Below, one piece after another: positions 1-9,366 of a stretch of 64,000 nt of DNA. The number at the start of each line of letters is the position of its first letter. The first letter of the stretch is position 1. The translations under genes and the position numbers were made by a program. The stretch comes from Pseudomonas sp. FP2309 (lineage in GTDB: Bacteria; Pseudomonadota; Gammaproteobacteria; Pseudomonadales; Pseudomonadaceae). The notes beneath the pieces were generated by a model. It was not told the DNA's origin. It saw only the letters and a program-made list of their open reading frames with translations, and searched no databases. The stretch covers positions 2,161,501-2,225,500 of the forward strand of contig NZ_CP117439.1 of assembly GCF_030687575.1 (NCBI RefSeq), written 5' to 3'.

Positions 1-1
1 T

Positions 2-436
2 ACGCGCCGTTTGCGCCAGCGTCTGCCGCAGTTGCGTGTGCTGTTTTTCAGCATGCACGACGAGTTGCCGCTGGTGCGCCAGGCCCTGGACGCGGGGGCT
101 GCCGGCTACCTGACCAAAAGCTCGGCGCCTGAGGTGTTGATCGAGGCGGTGCGGCGGATTCTCGAGGGGCACGCTTATATTGAGCAGGCGCTGGCGACTG
201 AGCTGGCCTACACCGCCAGCGATCAGCGTTTGCAGGGCATGACGCCGCGGGAGTTGGAGATTTTTCTGATGTTGGCCAAGGGGACGCCGACTCGCTCGAT
301 TGCTGAGCAGCTCAATATCAGCAGTAAGACGGTGTCCAATCATCTGACGTTGCTTAAGAGCAAGTTGCAGGTGAGTTCCCATGCTGAGCTGGTGCATTTG
401 GGGATTGATATGGGGGTGGTGCGGGTGGCGGGGTGA
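2..436 (+). CDS. LuxR/NarL-family response regulator (3' part)
   Basis: Only the C-terminal ~144 residues are in the window; the frame is already open at base 2. What remains is the end of a receiver domain, including the LTKSS segment with the usual conserved lysine, followed by a LuxR-type helix-turn-helix (MTPRELEIF ... SIAEQLNISSKTVSNHL). Its position next to a pentapeptide-repeat gene and a PQQ alcohol dehydrogenase matches pedR2 of Pseudomonas putida (ExaE/AgmR type), the regulator of the calcium/lanthanide dehydrogenase switch. The family is certain. The PedR2 identity is inferred from gene order, and the phospho-acceptor aspartate lies outside the window. Confidence 0.85.
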   Translation, partial: TRRLRQRLPQLRVLFFSMHDELPLVRQALDAGAAGYLTKSSAPEVLIEAVRRILEGHAYIEQALATELAYTASDQRLQGMTPRELEIFLMLAKGTPTRSIAEQLNISSKTVSNHLTLLKSKLQVSSHAELVHLGIDMGVVRVAG

Positions 437-454
437 GCGGGGGTTGGGGCGGGT

Positions 455-1205
455 GGGGTTGCGGCTGATGGGGGCATATCCGTTATTTGTGTGAGGGCGG
501 CTTAGGGTTCCGCTTTTACAGCGGGTCACTTTTGGAAAGAGCCCAAAAGTAACCAAAAGGCTCTTGCCCCAACACTCGGCACCTCGCCTGGGCGCGGGGC
601 GGCTAACCCGGCGTCCTGCCGGGTTGCCCACGGATTCAAACCTGCGTTCGGCCAGCGTGTTTGATGGGGCGCCTGAGATCACAAGCAAGATCAAGAGCAA
701 GAGCGGCTCGCTTCGCATCGTGGGGTGGGGGTGGGGTTGCGGCTGATGGGGGCATATCCGTTATTTGTGTGAGGGCGGCTTAGGGTTCCGCTTTTACAGC
801 GGGTCACTTTTGGAAAGAGCCCAAAAGTAACCAAAAGGCTCTTGCCCCAACACTCGGCACCTCGCCTGGGCTCGGTGTGCCCTCACTCCGGTTTGAATCC
901 GTGGGCCGCCGCCACGCGCCATCCATGGCGCGGGGCGGCTAACCCGGCGTCCTGCCGGGTTGCCCACGGATTCAAACCTGCGTTCGGCCAGCGTGTTTGA
1001 CGGGGCGCCTGAGATCACAAGCAAGATCAAGATCAAGAGCGGCTCGCTTCGCATCGTGGGGTGGGGCGGCTAACCCGGCGTCCTTCCGGGTTGCCCACGG
1101 ATTCAAACCTGCGTTCGGCCAGCGTGTTTGATGGGGCGCCTGAGATCACAAGCAAGAGCAAGAGCAAGAGCAAGAGCGGCTCGCTTCGCATCGTGGTTAC
1201 GGGGT
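455..1205 (+). repeat. Composite multi-hairpin repeat, left array (three copies)
   Basis: Three head-to-tail copies: ~455-730 (internally deleted), ~731-1062 (complete) and ~1063-1205 (3' half only). The complete copy contains, in order: the small hairpin CCGCT-TTTAC-AGCGG; AAGAGCC/GGCTCTT around a 15-nt loop; CACC/GGTG; and a 16-bp perfect stem, 890-905 with 963-978. That stem encloses two more hairpins, CGCGCCAT-CC-ATGGCGCG (915-932) and AACCCGGC-GTCCT-GCCGGGTT. Each copy ends with a short AAGATC/AAGAGC tract of variable length. ORFs running through the copies look like by-products. It resembles the intergenic repeat families known from P. fluorescens genomes. Function unknown. Confidence 0.85.
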
Positions 1206-1226
1206 GGGTTCAACTTGGGTTGCTGT

Positions 1227-1272
1227 GGTGGTGAGCGGGCCTGCCCAGCGCAGGGTAAGCCCGCTCAGCACA
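1227..1272. repeat. REP-like hairpin
   Basis: Imperfect inverted repeat: GTGGTGAGCGGGCCTGCCC pairs with a downstream GGGTAAGCCCGCTCAGCAC across a short AGCGCA loop. It lies between the composite repeat array and the end of the pentapeptide gene, so it could also act as a terminator for that minus-strand gene. The GTGAGCGGGC core is typical of pseudomonad REP elements. Confidence 0.65.
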
Positions 1273-1323
1273 CCTATTTTTTGGCCTTTCCAGCGTTTAA
1301 CGGACTGACGCAACGTCGATGTG

Positions 1324-1971
1324 TCAGCGGTCCCAGGTGGTGGGGCAGTCCTTGCAGCCTTGCATATTGGCGTCCTGGAAGTTCGCGTAGTGCTGGCGAC
1401 TGCCCGTGAGGGTCGCTTGTTCCAGGTTGCTTTCACCGAACTTGGCTTCCTGCAGGTTCGCGTCGCTGAGGTCGGCGCCTTGCAGGTCGGCTTTGCTCAG
1501 CCAGGTCATTTCCAGGTCGGCCGCGCGCAGGTTGGCGTTGTGCAGTTTTGCTCCCGAGAGCCGCGCGAATTGCAGGTAGGCGGCGCTGAGGTTGGCGTTT
1601 TTGAACTGCGCGCCCTGGGCGAACAGCCCCCAGCCTTGCACGGCCATTAAGGTGGCGCCGGTGAAGTCCGCCAGGCGCAGGTTGCTTTGTTGCAGGCTGG
1701 CGCGGGTGAGGTTGGCGCCTTGCAGTTGGGCTTTTTCCAGGTTGGCCAGGTCGAGGTTGGCGTGGCGCAGATCCGCATCGCGCAGGTCGGCGCCGGCCAG
1801 GTTCATTTTGCTCAAGTTTTGATTGCGCAGGTTCGCGCCCTTGAGGTTGGCGCCGGGGCACTGGCTGTGTTCGGCGAGGATGCAGCCGTTGATGATCAGC
1901 GGGACGTCTTCGCCGTCGTCGGCGTGGGCCAGGGGCAGGGTGAGCAGGAGTAACAAGGGCAGGTAGTTCAT
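1324..1971 (-). CDS. Secreted pentapeptide-repeat protein
   Basis: 215 residues from the ATG at 1971, which has a GAGG-type ribosome site. A longer reading frame upstream is ignored because this ATG begins a clear signal peptide (MNYLPLLLLLTLPLAHA). The mature protein has a cysteine pair near its start and then more than 20 A(D/N)LxX pentapeptide repeats (GANLRNQNLSKMNLAGADL...), predicted to form a right-handed quadrilateral beta-helix in the periplasm. An equivalent gene sits beside the PedE-type dehydrogenase in P. putida, but no function has been assigned there that I know of. Near the C-terminus another CxxC (GCKDC) is visible. Confidence 0.85.
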   Translation of the reverse strand: MNYLPLLLLLTLPLAHADDGEDVPLIINGCILAEHSQCPGANLKGANLRNQNLSKMNLAGADLRDADLRHANLDLANLEKAQLQGANLTRASLQQSNLRLADFTGATLMAVQGWGLFAQGAQFKNANLSAAYLQFARLSGAKLHNANLRAADLEMTWLSKADLQGADLSDANLQEAKFGESNLEQATLTGSRQHYANFQDANMQGCKDCPTTWDR

Positions 1972-1992
1972 CGTGAGACCTCTGGAGATCCT

Positions 1993-2115
1993 GTAGTGAG
2001 CGGGCTTGTCGAATCGTCGCACCGCCCGCGCTCGGCTGCGCAGCAGTCGTAAAACCTGAGCGCAGGGTGGTGCTGGAAGAATGCCGGGGCCGCTTCGCAG
2101 CCCCGCTCACCACAA
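1993..2115. repeat. REPIN-like inverted pair of REP hairpins
   Basis: GTAGTGAGCGGGCTTG at the left and an inverted CCCGCTCACCAC at the right bracket ~90 bases of GC-rich, partly self-complementary sequence. It lies between the pentapeptide gene and the 3' end of the PQQ dehydrogenase gene, both minus strand. Confidence 0.6.
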
Positions 2116-2143
2116 AAAGCGCGGCCCGGCATTTGCTGATGGG

Positions 2144-4039
2144 TTACTTCTGGGCTGTCTTGTTATCCCAACTCGGGATCTTGAACACCCAGAACGAGCC
2201 GCCCTGTGCCACCGGCTTGGTCAGCTCGGCCATGTCGCCGCCCCACAATGGCACCGCGCCGCCGTAGCCGACGGTGACGCCGATGTACTGTTCGCCATCC
2301 TGTTCCCAGGTGATCGGCGGCGAGACGATGCCGCTGCCGGTCTGGAATTTCCACAGTTCCTTGCCGGTCTTGGCGTCGAAGGCCTTGAAGAAACCGTCGC
2401 CGGTGCCGGTGAACACCAGGTTGCCCTTGGTGGCCAATACGCCGGCCCACAACGGCAGGTGTTCCTTGTGCTCCCACACCACCTTGCCGGTGGTAGGGTT
2501 CATTGCGCGCAAGGTGCCGACGTGGTCGTCATACATGCGCTTGATGCGGAAGCCCATGCCCAGGTACGCCGAACCTTTTTTGTAGTTGACCTCTTCGGTC
2601 CAGTATTCCTCTTTCCACTGGTTGCCCGGGATGTAGAACAGGCCGGTGTCCTGGCTGTAGGCCATGGGGTTCCAGTTCTTGCCGCCGAGGAACGGCGGCG
2701 AGACTTCCACCGGTTTGCCCTTGGTTTCACCCGGCAAGGGTTTGGCCGGGCGCTGGCCTGGGTTTTCCACGGGGCGGCCGGTTTTCAGGTCGATATGGCT
2801 GGCCCAGGTGATGTTGTCGACAAACGGAAAGGCGTTCTGCAGCTTGCCGTTGTTGCGGTCCACCACGTAGAAAAAGCCGTTGCGGTCGGCGTGGCCGGTG
2901 GCCTTGACCACTTTGCCGTCCTTGTCCTTGTAGTCGAACAGCACCAGCTCGTTGTTGCCTGAGAAGTCCCAGGCATCGTTCGGGGTGTGCTGGTAGAACC
3001 ACTTCACTTCGCCGGTGCTCGGGTCGACGCCGACCTGGCCGGAGGTGTAGAGGCTGTCGAAGTCGTGGGGGTCGCCGTCTTTTGAGGTGCGCGCCCAGGT
3101 GTTCCACGGGCCGGGGTTGCCGGCGCCGACGATGATGGTGTTGGTTTCGGCATCAAAGCTCGCGCTCTGCCAGGGCGCGCCGCCGCCGTGGCTCCAGGCC
3201 TCGACCTTGCCGGTTTCGGTGGTCGGGTCATCCGGCCACGACGGCGCTTTGACGTCGCCGGTCGGCGTGCTGTCCTTGCCGTTGAGGCGGCCCATATGGC
3301 CCTCCACGAACGGACGCATCCACACTTCTTCGCCGGTGTCCGGGTCGCGCGCATACAGCTGGCCGACCACGCCGAATTCATCGCCGGAGCTGCCGTGGAT
3401 CAGCAGCACTTTGCCGCTGACTTTGTCTTTGATCAGCACCGGGGCGCCGGTCATGGTGTAGCCGGCGGCGTGGTCACCGAATTTTTTGTTCCACACCACT
3501 TTGCCGGTGTTTTTGTCCAGGGCGATCAGGCGCGCGTCGAGGGTGCCGAAGTAGATCTTGTCGCCGAAGATCGCCGCGCCCCGGTTGACCACGTCGCAGC
3601 ACGGACGAATGTTGTCGGGCAGGCGGTGGTTGTAGGTCCACAGGCGCTTGCCGGTCTTGGCATCAAGGGCAAACACGCGGGAATAGGAACCGGTGACGTA
3701 CACCACGCCGTCGCTGACGATGGCCTGGGATTCCTGGCCACGTTGCTTCTCATCGCCGAACGAATAGGACCAGGCCGGCGTGAGCTTGAATACGTTCTTG
3801 TCGTTGACCTGGGCCAGCGGGCTCCAGCGTTGGGCGTTGGTGCCCAGGCCGTATTGCAGCACGTCCTTGGTGGTCAGGTGGTCGTTGGCGATGTCTTCCC
3901 AAGTGACGTTGCGCGTCGGCTTGGCAGGCTCGGCGGCGGCGAAGCCGGAGGCACTCAAGGACAGGCTGCCGACCAGCAGGATCGCCTGCATGGCAAGGCT
4001 CAACGGTGAACGGGCGGGTAGCGATCTTGTTGTTGTCAT
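2144..4039 (-). CDS. pedE: PQQ-dependent alcohol dehydrogenase, calcium type (PedE/ExaA-like)
   Basis: 631 residues from the ATG at 4039; the frame continues upstream but a signal peptide starts here (residues ~15-35, ending ASGFAAA). Eight-bladed quinoprotein propeller: adjacent-cysteine disulfide motif RPCCD, W-motifs such as [11 protein letters not shown], and the catalytic segment [11 protein letters not shown] with Asp358. Two residues after that Asp is Ser360, where lanthanide enzymes carry a second Asp, so this is the Ca2+-type enzyme. It oxidises primary alcohols such as ethanol or 2-phenylethanol in the periplasm and passes electrons to the divergently encoded cytochrome c550. A palindrome lies ~90 bp upstream. 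Family certain; substrate range inferred. Confidence 0.95.
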   Translation of the reverse strand: MTTTRSLPARSPLSLAMQAILLVGSLSLSASGFAAAEPAKPTRNVTWEDIANDHLTTKDVLQYGLGTNAQRWSPLAQVNDKNVFKLTPAWSYSFGDEKQRGQESQAIVSDGVVYVTGSYSRVFALDAKTGKRLWTYNHRLPDNIRPCCDVVNRGAAIFGDKIYFGTLDARLIALDKNTGKVVWNKKFGDHAAGYTMTGAPVLIKDKVSGKVLLIHGSSGDEFGVVGQLYARDPDTGEEVWMRPFVEGHMGRLNGKDSTPTGDVKAPSWPDDPTTETGKVEAWSHGGGAPWQSASFDAETNTIIVGAGNPGPWNTWARTSKDGDPHDFDSLYTSGQVGVDPSTGEVKWFYQHTPNDAWDFSGNNELVLFDYKDKDGKVVKATGHADRNGFFYVVDRNNGKLQNAFPFVDNITWASHIDLKTGRPVENPGQRPAKPLPGETKGKPVEVSPPFLGGKNWNPMAYSQDTGLFYIPGNQWKEEYWTEEVNYKKGSAYLGMGFRIKRMYDDHVGTLRAMNPTTGKVVWEHKEHLPLWAGVLATKGNLVFTGTGDGFFKAFDAKTGKELWKFQTGSGIVSPPITWEQDGEQYIGVTVGYGGAVPLWGGDMAELTKPVAQGGSFWVFKIPSWDNKTAQK

Positions 4040-4124
4040 GGTTGCAGTTCCCAGTGGAGGTTTTGGCCTGCACAGGGTGGTGCGTCCGGGTGGTGCGCGG
4101 ATACGGAAAAAGTCCCGCCGTGGC

Positions 4125-4139
4125 CGGGAAGACTTCCCG
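4125..4139. promoter_or_regulatory. Palindrome CGGGAA-N3-TTCCCG upstream of pedE
   Basis: A 15-bp palindrome, CGGGAAGACTTCCCG, in the divergent region between pedE and the cytochrome gene. The same CGGGAA-N3-TTCCCG pattern occurs immediately upstream of pedH at 7425-7439. A shared operator for a regulator of the quinoprotein genes (PedR2/ErbR-type) is inferred. Confidence 0.55.
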
Positions 4140-4294
4140 CGCCGCCGCTGTTTTAGGCGTGCCCCACAAGCCCTACTACCAAGGGAGGAGAGGGCGGCCA
4201 CCAAAGCAGCATACGGCCCATGCATGGGGGTTTCTAAGATGGTTGCCATAGCCTCTGCAATGAGGTTTTGCGTGCAATCCTGAGGGCAAAAATA

Positions 4295-4756
4295 ATGACA
4301 ACAAAACACAATGCCTGGCTCGTGGCCGGCCTGTTGGTCAGTGTATTCGGCGCCAGCTCCGCCTGGGCGCATGGCAACGTGGTGCCGCAAGCGGTGGAAA
4401 CCAAGGGCCTGACATCGATCAAGGACGCCGGTGTGCCGGTCGATGCCGACGGCTGGGCGGCGGTGAATCCGTATCGCACCTCGCCGGAACATGACAAGGC
4501 GGTGGAAATCGGCTCGTCGGCCTACAACCAGAACTGCGCCGCCTGCCACGGCCTGGAAGCCAAGTCCGGCGGTATCGCCCCTGACCTGCGCATGCTGGAT
4601 GCGGGCGAGGCCGGTGATGAGTGGTTTGTCGAGCGCGTGCGCCATGGCGCGGTGCGCGACGGCCGGGTGTATATGCCAAAAATGGCCGATTACCTGAGCC
4701 AGGAAGCGCTGTGGGCCGTGCGTACCTACCTGGACTCCGTGCGCGTCGAGGAGTAA
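4295..4756 (+). CDS. pedF: Cytochrome c550, electron acceptor of PQQ alcohol dehydrogenase
   Basis: 153 residues from the ATG at 4295, with GAGGG about ten bases upstream; an in-frame TTG at 4268 is rejected. Signal peptide ends near SSAWAHG. One haem c motif, CAACH, followed by a probable distal methionine in YMPKM, gives a class I monohaem cytochrome. It corresponds to exaB/pedF and carries electrons from the periplasmic quinoprotein to the respiratory chain. It is divergent from pedE and starts a tightly packed plus-strand run (3, 9 and 16 bases between the next three genes). Confidence 0.9.
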   Translation: MTTKHNAWLVAGLLVSVFGASSAWAHGNVVPQAVETKGLTSIKDAGVPVDADGWAAVNPYRTSPEHDKAVEIGSSAYNQNCAACHGLEAKSGGIAPDLRMLDAGEAGDEWFVERVRHGAVRDGRVYMPKMADYLSQEALWAVRTYLDSVRVEE

Positions 4757-4759
4757 GCC

Positions 4760-5635
4760 ATGCGCCTGTTCGCTTATGTGCTTGGCCTGGCCCTGCTGTG
4801 TTGCCAGACGGCACAGGCACAGGTGCGCAGCTATGACCAGATGATTGCCGCCGGCGAGATCAAAGTGGCGGTGTACAAAGACTTCGCCCCCTACAGCTTC
4901 CTGGACGGCAGCACGCCACGGGGGGTGGACGTGGAACTGGCCCAGGCCCTGGCCAAGGCGCTGGGGGTGCGGTTGGCGCTGATCTGGGCGCCGGCCGGCG
5001 AGAAACTCGACGACGACCTGCGCGACTACATCTGGCGCGGCAGCCCGTTGCATAACCAGCAACTGGCCGACCTGATGATGCGCGCGCCCTACGATCACGC
5101 CTACGCGCAAAAACGCAACGACCAGGGCGAGCTGGAAAATGGCCATGTGGTGATGTTCGGGCCGTACCAGAACGAACAATGGCAGGTGGCCTACGACCAC
5201 CGCCGCCTGGACAAGGTGGCCAGCGTGGCGGTGTTCGAGCAGCACCCGATTGGCGTCGAGGTCGACAGCGTGCCGTCGTTCTACCTCACCTCCGTGTTCA
5301 ACGGCATGCTCGCCGGCAAGACTCGTCACTACCCCGACGTGCCCCAGGCATTCGCGGCGATGAAGGCCGGCGAAGTCGACGCGGTGATGGCCATGCGTGG
5401 CGAAATCGACTGGCAGGTGCACGAGGCCCACGACCCGCAACTGGCCCTGGCGCAAAACGCCTACCCCAATATGGGCAAGCAGCGCTGGGAGATCGGCATG
5501 GCGGTGCACGAAAGCAATCGCCAGTTGGCCTACGCCGTGGAAGAGGCGCTCGAAGCCTTGATTCGCGAGGGCGCGGTGCAACGCATCTACCGCGATTACG
5601 GCCTGCAGTACGAAGTGCCCGAGATGTATCAATAG
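4760..5635 (+). CDS. Quinoprotein-associated periplasmic substrate-binding-like protein (MoxJ type)
   Basis: 291 residues; signal peptide [20 protein letters not shown]. The rest is an SBP_bac_3 fold: [16 protein letters not shown] at the start, [16 protein letters not shown], and a second lobe around ERHPIGVEV-like sequence ([11 protein letters not shown]). It begins three bases after the cytochrome stop. Proteins of this type are found with PQQ alcohol dehydrogenases and resemble MoxJ of methylotrophs. A role in dehydrogenase maturation rather than solute uptake is likely, because no ABC permease or ATPase lies nearby. Confidence 0.85.
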   Translation: MRLFAYVLGLALLCCQTAQAQVRSYDQMIAAGEIKVAVYKDFAPYSFLDGSTPRGVDVELAQALAKALGVRLALIWAPAGEKLDDDLRDYIWRGSPLHNQQLADLMMRAPYDHAYAQKRNDQGELENGHVVMFGPYQNEQWQVAYDHRRLDKVASVAVFEQHPIGVEVDSVPSFYLTSVFNGMLAGKTRHYPDVPQAFAAMKAGEVDAVMAMRGEIDWQVHEAHDPQLALAQNAYPNMGKQRWEIGMAVHESNRQLAYAVEEALEALIREGAVQRIYRDYGLQYEVPEMYQ

Positions 5636-5644
5636 GAGCAGGCG

Positions 5645-6406
5645 ATGAAGTGGCGACTGTGGTGTGCGTTGGTCTGTCTGTTGCCGCTGGCGGCCCACGC
5701 CGTGGACATTGATCCCGGCAAGGACCCGGTGCCTTCGGTGATGTGGGCGTTCTACCACAAGCAGTTTCTGGCCGATGCCCCGTTTGTGTTCGACGAACGA
5801 GTGAAGCTGCTGGCGCCGCCGTTCGCCGAAGATGCGCGCCAGGTGCCGCTGGAAATCGATGCCCGTGCCTTTAAGGGCCAGGTGGTCAGAATTCTCGCCT
5901 GGGCCGAGCTCAACCCGTTACCGAAAATTGTCGATTTTCAGCCCAAAGCCGGCGTGCTGCCCTGGCTGTCGCTGCGTATCCGCATCGAGCAGGCCACGCC
6001 CCTGCGCGCGGCGGTGCTCACGGACGACGGCGTGTGGCACGTCGGCTCGACCCTGATCGACGCCGCCGGCGGTGGCTGCACGGCGCCGAGCGTGGTGCGC
6101 ACCCAGCCGGGTTGGGAAGAGCACATCGGCGAGGTGCTCGGTGGGCGCTACCCCCGTGGTGAATTCAGCCGGGTGCGCGTGCAGGTGGCGCACCCGATGG
6201 ACAACGGCATGGTCAGCGGCATCCCGGAGTTTTTCATCAACCACGCGCAACTGCGTGGCAGGGACGATCAGGTGCTGGCCGAGCTGGAACTGTTCCCGGC
6301 GGTCAGCGAAAACCCCACTCTGGCCTTCGACATCGACGCGCCGGGCCCCACCCGCCTGGTGCTGCGTGACAACAGCGGCAACGAGTTCGACGCGGCCATC
6401 CCCTGA
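5645..6406 (+). CDS. Quinoprotein dehydrogenase-associated SoxYZ-like carrier
   Basis: 253 residues with signal peptide ending LAAHAVD. The N-terminal half resembles SoxY, including the GGGC segment near residue 143 ([10 protein letters not shown]) that corresponds to the sulfur-carrying cysteine region of SoxY. The C-terminal half resembles SoxZ ([10 protein letters not shown] ... FINHAQLRG). It lies between the MoxJ-like gene and a metallo-beta-lactamase gene in one operon, an arrangement repeatedly seen with PQQ dehydrogenases. The cargo, if any, is unknown. Confidence 0.8.
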   Translation: MKWRLWCALVCLLPLAAHAVDIDPGKDPVPSVMWAFYHKQFLADAPFVFDERVKLLAPPFAEDARQVPLEIDARAFKGQVVRILAWAELNPLPKIVDFQPKAGVLPWLSLRIRIEQATPLRAAVLTDDGVWHVGSTLIDAAGGGCTAPSVVRTQPGWEEHIGEVLGGRYPRGEFSRVRVQVAHPMDNGMVSGIPEFFINHAQLRGRDDQVLAELELFPAVSENPTLAFDIDAPGPTRLVLRDNSGNEFDAAIP

Positions 6407-6422
6407 CCAGAAGGAGCGCGGC

Positions 6423-7355
6423 ATGCGCTGGATTCTCTTGTTGTGCCTGAGCGTGAGCCTGCCCGCCCTGGCGGACCTGGACTACGCCCTCACACCCCGG
6501 CTGATCGCCGATGACACCTGGCTGTTCGAAGGCAGCACCGACAATTTTGCCAAGGCCAATGGCGGCAATATCGTCAACACGGCGTTCATCGTCACCGAGG
6601 CCGGCGTGGTGGTGATCGACACCGGGCCGTCGCGGCGCTACGGCGAGGCCATGCGCCAGGCCATCGCGCGGGTCACCCCAAGGCCGGTGGTGCAGGTGTT
6701 GATTACCCATCATCATCCCGACCACGCGTTGGGCAATCAGGCGTTCAAGGATGTGCCGATTGGCGCCCTGGCCGACACCACGCGGCTGCTGCACGAACAG
6801 GGCGACAGCATGGCGGAGAACCTCTATCGCATGGTCGGTGACTGGATGCGCGGCACCGAGGTGGTGTTGCCCACCCAGGTGCTGGCGCCCGGCGTGCTCA
6901 GCATCGGGCAGCACGACCTGCGCCTGCTGGCACTGACCGGCCACACCGGCGCGGACCTGGCGATTCTCGACCAGCGTACCGGCGTGTTGTTTGCCGGCGA
7001 CCTGGTGTTTTACCAGCGCGCGCTCACCACCCCCAACAGCCCCGGGCTGGCAGCGTGGCAGGCGGATATCGACACCCTGCAAGCCTTGCCCTGGACGCTG
7101 GTCGTGCCCGGCCACGGCCCCGTGGCAGGCGATGCGCAACCCTTCGCACAGATGCGCGACTACCTCAGCTGGCTCGATCAATTGCTGCGCGACGGTGCCG
7201 CCCATGGCAGCGACATGGCCGAGATGATCCGCAGTCCCATCCCCGAGCGCTTCGCCGCGATCAGCCTGAGCCGCTATGAATTGATCCGCAGCGTCAGCCA
7301 CCTGTACCCGCGCTACGAGCGTGAGCAGATGCAGCGGGTCGACACCCGCTACTAA
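6423..7355 (+). CDS. Quinoprotein relay system zinc metallohydrolase (MBL fold)
   Basis: 310 residues from the ATG at 6423, preceded by AAGGAG. Signal peptide MRWILLLCLSVSLPALA. Metallo-beta-lactamase motifs: THHHPDHALGN for the first zinc site, GHTGAD, the bridging aspartate in LFAGDLVF, and VPGHGP. Sequence and context match the periplasmic metallohydrolases that accompany PQQ alcohol dehydrogenases. The substrate is not known. The operon seems to end here, since ~115 bases and a palindrome separate it from pedH. Confidence 0.85.
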   Translation: MRWILLLCLSVSLPALADLDYALTPRLIADDTWLFEGSTDNFAKANGGNIVNTAFIVTEAGVVVIDTGPSRRYGEAMRQAIARVTPRPVVQVLITHHHPDHALGNQAFKDVPIGALADTTRLLHEQGDSMAENLYRMVGDWMRGTEVVLPTQVLAPGVLSIGQHDLRLLALTGHTGADLAILDQRTGVLFAGDLVFYQRALTTPNSPGLAAWQADIDTLQALPWTLVVPGHGPVAGDAQPFAQMRDYLSWLDQLLRDGAAHGSDMAEMIRSPIPERFAAISLSRYELIRSVSHLYPRYEREQMQRVDTRY

Positions 7356-7423
7356 GGAACTAGCAATCTCGATACAGCGGTCAATTGTGACAACCGCCCC
7401 TGCGCCCAAGAATCTGCACCAGA

Positions 7424-7440
7424 CCGGGAAAATTTCCCGG
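7424..7440. promoter_or_regulatory. Palindrome CCGGGAAAATTTCCCGG upstream of pedH
   Basis: A perfect 8-1-8 palindrome ending 29 bases before the pedH start codon. It contains the same CGGGAA-N3-TTCCCG core as the site upstream of pedE. Its closeness to the start means it would overlap or flank the core promoter, so it could serve as a repressor or activator site. Confidence 0.6.
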
Positions 7441-7469
7441 GTATAACAAAAACCGCAGAGGTAGCCGTC

Positions 7470-9245
7470 ATGACCCAACCCGCACGTCGCCAACCCTTCG
7501 CCTTGAGTGTGTTGCTCGGTGCCATCCTGTTGTCCGGCCAGGCCACGGCCGCCGTCACCGACCAGGACATCCTCCAGGACCCGAAAAACCCCGAGCAGAT
7601 CGTCACCAACGGCCTCGGCGTGCAGGGCCAGCGCTACAGCCCCCTCGATACGCTGAACGTGGACAACGTCAAGGACCTGCGCCCGGTCTGGGCATTCTCG
7701 TTTGGCGGCGAGAAACAGCGCGGCCAGCAGGCGCAGCCGATGATCAAGGACGGGGTGATGTACCTCACCGGTTCCTACTCGCGGGTGTTCGCGGTGGATG
7801 CCCGCACCGGCAAGAAACTCTGGCAGTACGATGCGCGTCTTCCCGATGACATCCGCCCCTGCTGTGACGTGATCAACCGTGGCGTGGCGCTGTATGGCGA
7901 CCTAGTGTTCTTCGGCACCCTCGACGCCAAGCTGGTGGGCCTGAACAAAGACACCGGCAAAGTGGTGTGGAGCAAGAAGGTCGCAGACCACAAGGAAGGC
8001 TACTCCATCAGCGCCGCGCCCCTGGTGATCAACGGCAAACTGATCACCGGTGTCGCCGGTGGTGAGTTCGGTGTGGTGGGCAAGATCGAAGCCTATGACC
8101 CGAAAAACGGTGACCTGCTGTGGAGCCGCCCGACGGTGGAGGGCCATATGGGCTACGTGTACAAGGACGGCAAAGCCGTGGAAAACGGCATTTCCGGCGG
8201 CGAGGCGGGCAAGACCTGGCCCGGCGACCTGTGGAAGACCGGCGGTGCCGCGCCATGGCTGGGCGGTTACTACGACCCGGAAACCAACCTGTTGCTGTTC
8301 GGCACCGGCAACCCGGCGCCGTGGAACTCGCACCTGCGCCCTGGCGACAACCTCTATTCGTCGTCGCGCCTGGCGCTGAACCCGGACGACGGCACCATCA
8401 AGTGGCACTTCCAGAGCACGCCCCACGACGGTTGGGACTATGACGGCGTGAACGAACTGGTGTCGTTCAATTACACCGAAGGCGGCAAAGAGATCAAAGC
8501 CGCGGCCACCGCCGACCGGAACGGTTTCTTTTATGTGCTGGACCGCACCAACGGCAAGTTCATCCGTGGCTTCCCGTTTGTCGACAAGATCACCTGGGCC
8601 ACCGGCCTGGATAAGAACGGCCGGCCGATCTACAACGAAGCCAGCCGCCCAGGCGCGCCGGGCAGCGAAACCAAGGGCACCTCGGTGTTCGTCGCGCCGG
8701 CGTTCCTCGGTGCCAAGAACTGGATGCCGATGGCCTATAACCGCGACACCGGTCTGTTCTACGTGCCGTCCAACGAATGGGGCATGGACATCTGGAACGA
8801 AGGCATCGCCTACAAAAAAGGCGCGGCGTTCCTCGGTGCGGGCTTCACCATCAAGCCGCTGAACGAAGACTACATCGGCGTACTGCGTGCCATCGACCCT
8901 AAGACCGGCAAGGAAGTCTGGCGCCACAAGAACTTCGCGCCGCTGTGGGGCGGGGTGCTGACCACCAAGGGCAACCTGGTGTTCACCGGTACGCCGGAAG
9001 GTTTCCTGCAGGCATTCAACGCCAAGACCGGCGAGAAGGTCTGGGAATTCCAGACCGGCTCCGGCGTCCTCGGCTCGCCTGTGACCTGGGAGATGGACGG
9101 CGAACAGTACGTGTCGGTGCTCTCCGGCTGGGGCGGCGCGGTGCCGTTGTGGGGCGGTGAAGTGGCCAAGCGCATCAAGGATTTCAACCAGGGCGGCATG
9201 CTCTGGACCTTCAAATTGCCCAAAGAACTGGTCGCCAAGCACTAA
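7470..9245 (+). CDS. pedH: PQQ-dependent alcohol dehydrogenase, lanthanide type (PedH-like)
   Basis: 591 residues; signal peptide ends GQATAA. Same propeller fold as PedE with the RPCCD disulfide motif and repeated TGKxxW blades. The catalytic segment is [11 protein letters not shown], with Asp323 as the presumed catalytic base and Asp325 two residues on. That extra aspartate is the established signature of lanthanide-dependent enzymes (XoxF, ExaF, PedH). It is expected to oxidise alcohols and aldehydes in the periplasm when rare-earth ions are available. It is monocistronic: a palindrome precedes it and a strong terminator follows it. Confidence 0.95.
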   Translation: MTQPARRQPFALSVLLGAILLSGQATAAVTDQDILQDPKNPEQIVTNGLGVQGQRYSPLDTLNVDNVKDLRPVWAFSFGGEKQRGQQAQPMIKDGVMYLTGSYSRVFAVDARTGKKLWQYDARLPDDIRPCCDVINRGVALYGDLVFFGTLDAKLVGLNKDTGKVVWSKKVADHKEGYSISAAPLVINGKLITGVAGGEFGVVGKIEAYDPKNGDLLWSRPTVEGHMGYVYKDGKAVENGISGGEAGKTWPGDLWKTGGAAPWLGGYYDPETNLLLFGTGNPAPWNSHLRPGDNLYSSSRLALNPDDGTIKWHFQSTPHDGWDYDGVNELVSFNYTEGGKEIKAAATADRNGFFYVLDRTNGKFIRGFPFVDKITWATGLDKNGRPIYNEASRPGAPGSETKGTSVFVAPAFLGAKNWMPMAYNRDTGLFYVPSNEWGMDIWNEGIAYKKGAAFLGAGFTIKPLNEDYIGVLRAIDPKTGKEVWRHKNFAPLWGGVLTTKGNLVFTGTPEGFLQAFNAKTGEKVWEFQTGSGVLGSPVTWEMDGEQYVSVLSGWGGAVPLWGGEVAKRIKDFNQGGMLWTFKLPKELVAKH

Positions 9246-9262
9246 ACCTACGACCAAATGAC

Positions 9263-9310
9263 AAGAGCCCCCCTGCCAACGGCGCATTCGCCCGGCAGCG
9301 GGGGCTCTTT
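9263..9310 (+). terminator. Rho-independent terminator after pedH
   Basis: AAGAGCCCCC plus CTGCC pairs with GGCAG plus GGGGGCTCTT across a ~16-base loop, and ends in a short T-run. It separates pedH from the aldehyde dehydrogenase gene. Confidence 0.8.
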
Positions 9311-9366
9311 ACTATCGGGTCATCGCCTGTTGACCGACAGGCCCGGACCCAGACAGAGGCTTCAGC

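Noticed and set aside
794..1054. An open frame of 86 codons on the minus strand ending in ...GYFWALSKSDPL, also readable in copies at ~17500-17752 and ~17830-18086
   Set aside because: It is the translation of the composite repeat itself, including its paired stems and hexamer tail. There is no ribosome site, starts differ between copies, and the DNA pattern is explained by hairpins rather than by codon conservation.
455..1205. Possible CRISPR array or transposon in the left repeat block
   Set aside because: Copies are hundreds of bases long, adjacent, partly deleted and without unique spacers. No transposase gene or target-site duplication was seen.
4102..4119. A second, degenerate site CGGAAAAAGTCCCG about two helical turns from the pedE palindrome
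   Set aside because: Half-site symmetry is weak and the spacing differs by one base; not enough to call without comparison to relatives.
4040..5758. Upstream extension of the pedE reading frame to more than 1200 codons
   Set aside because: It runs antisense through the cytochrome and binding-protein genes. High GC keeps antisense frames open, and the signal peptide at 4039 marks the real start.
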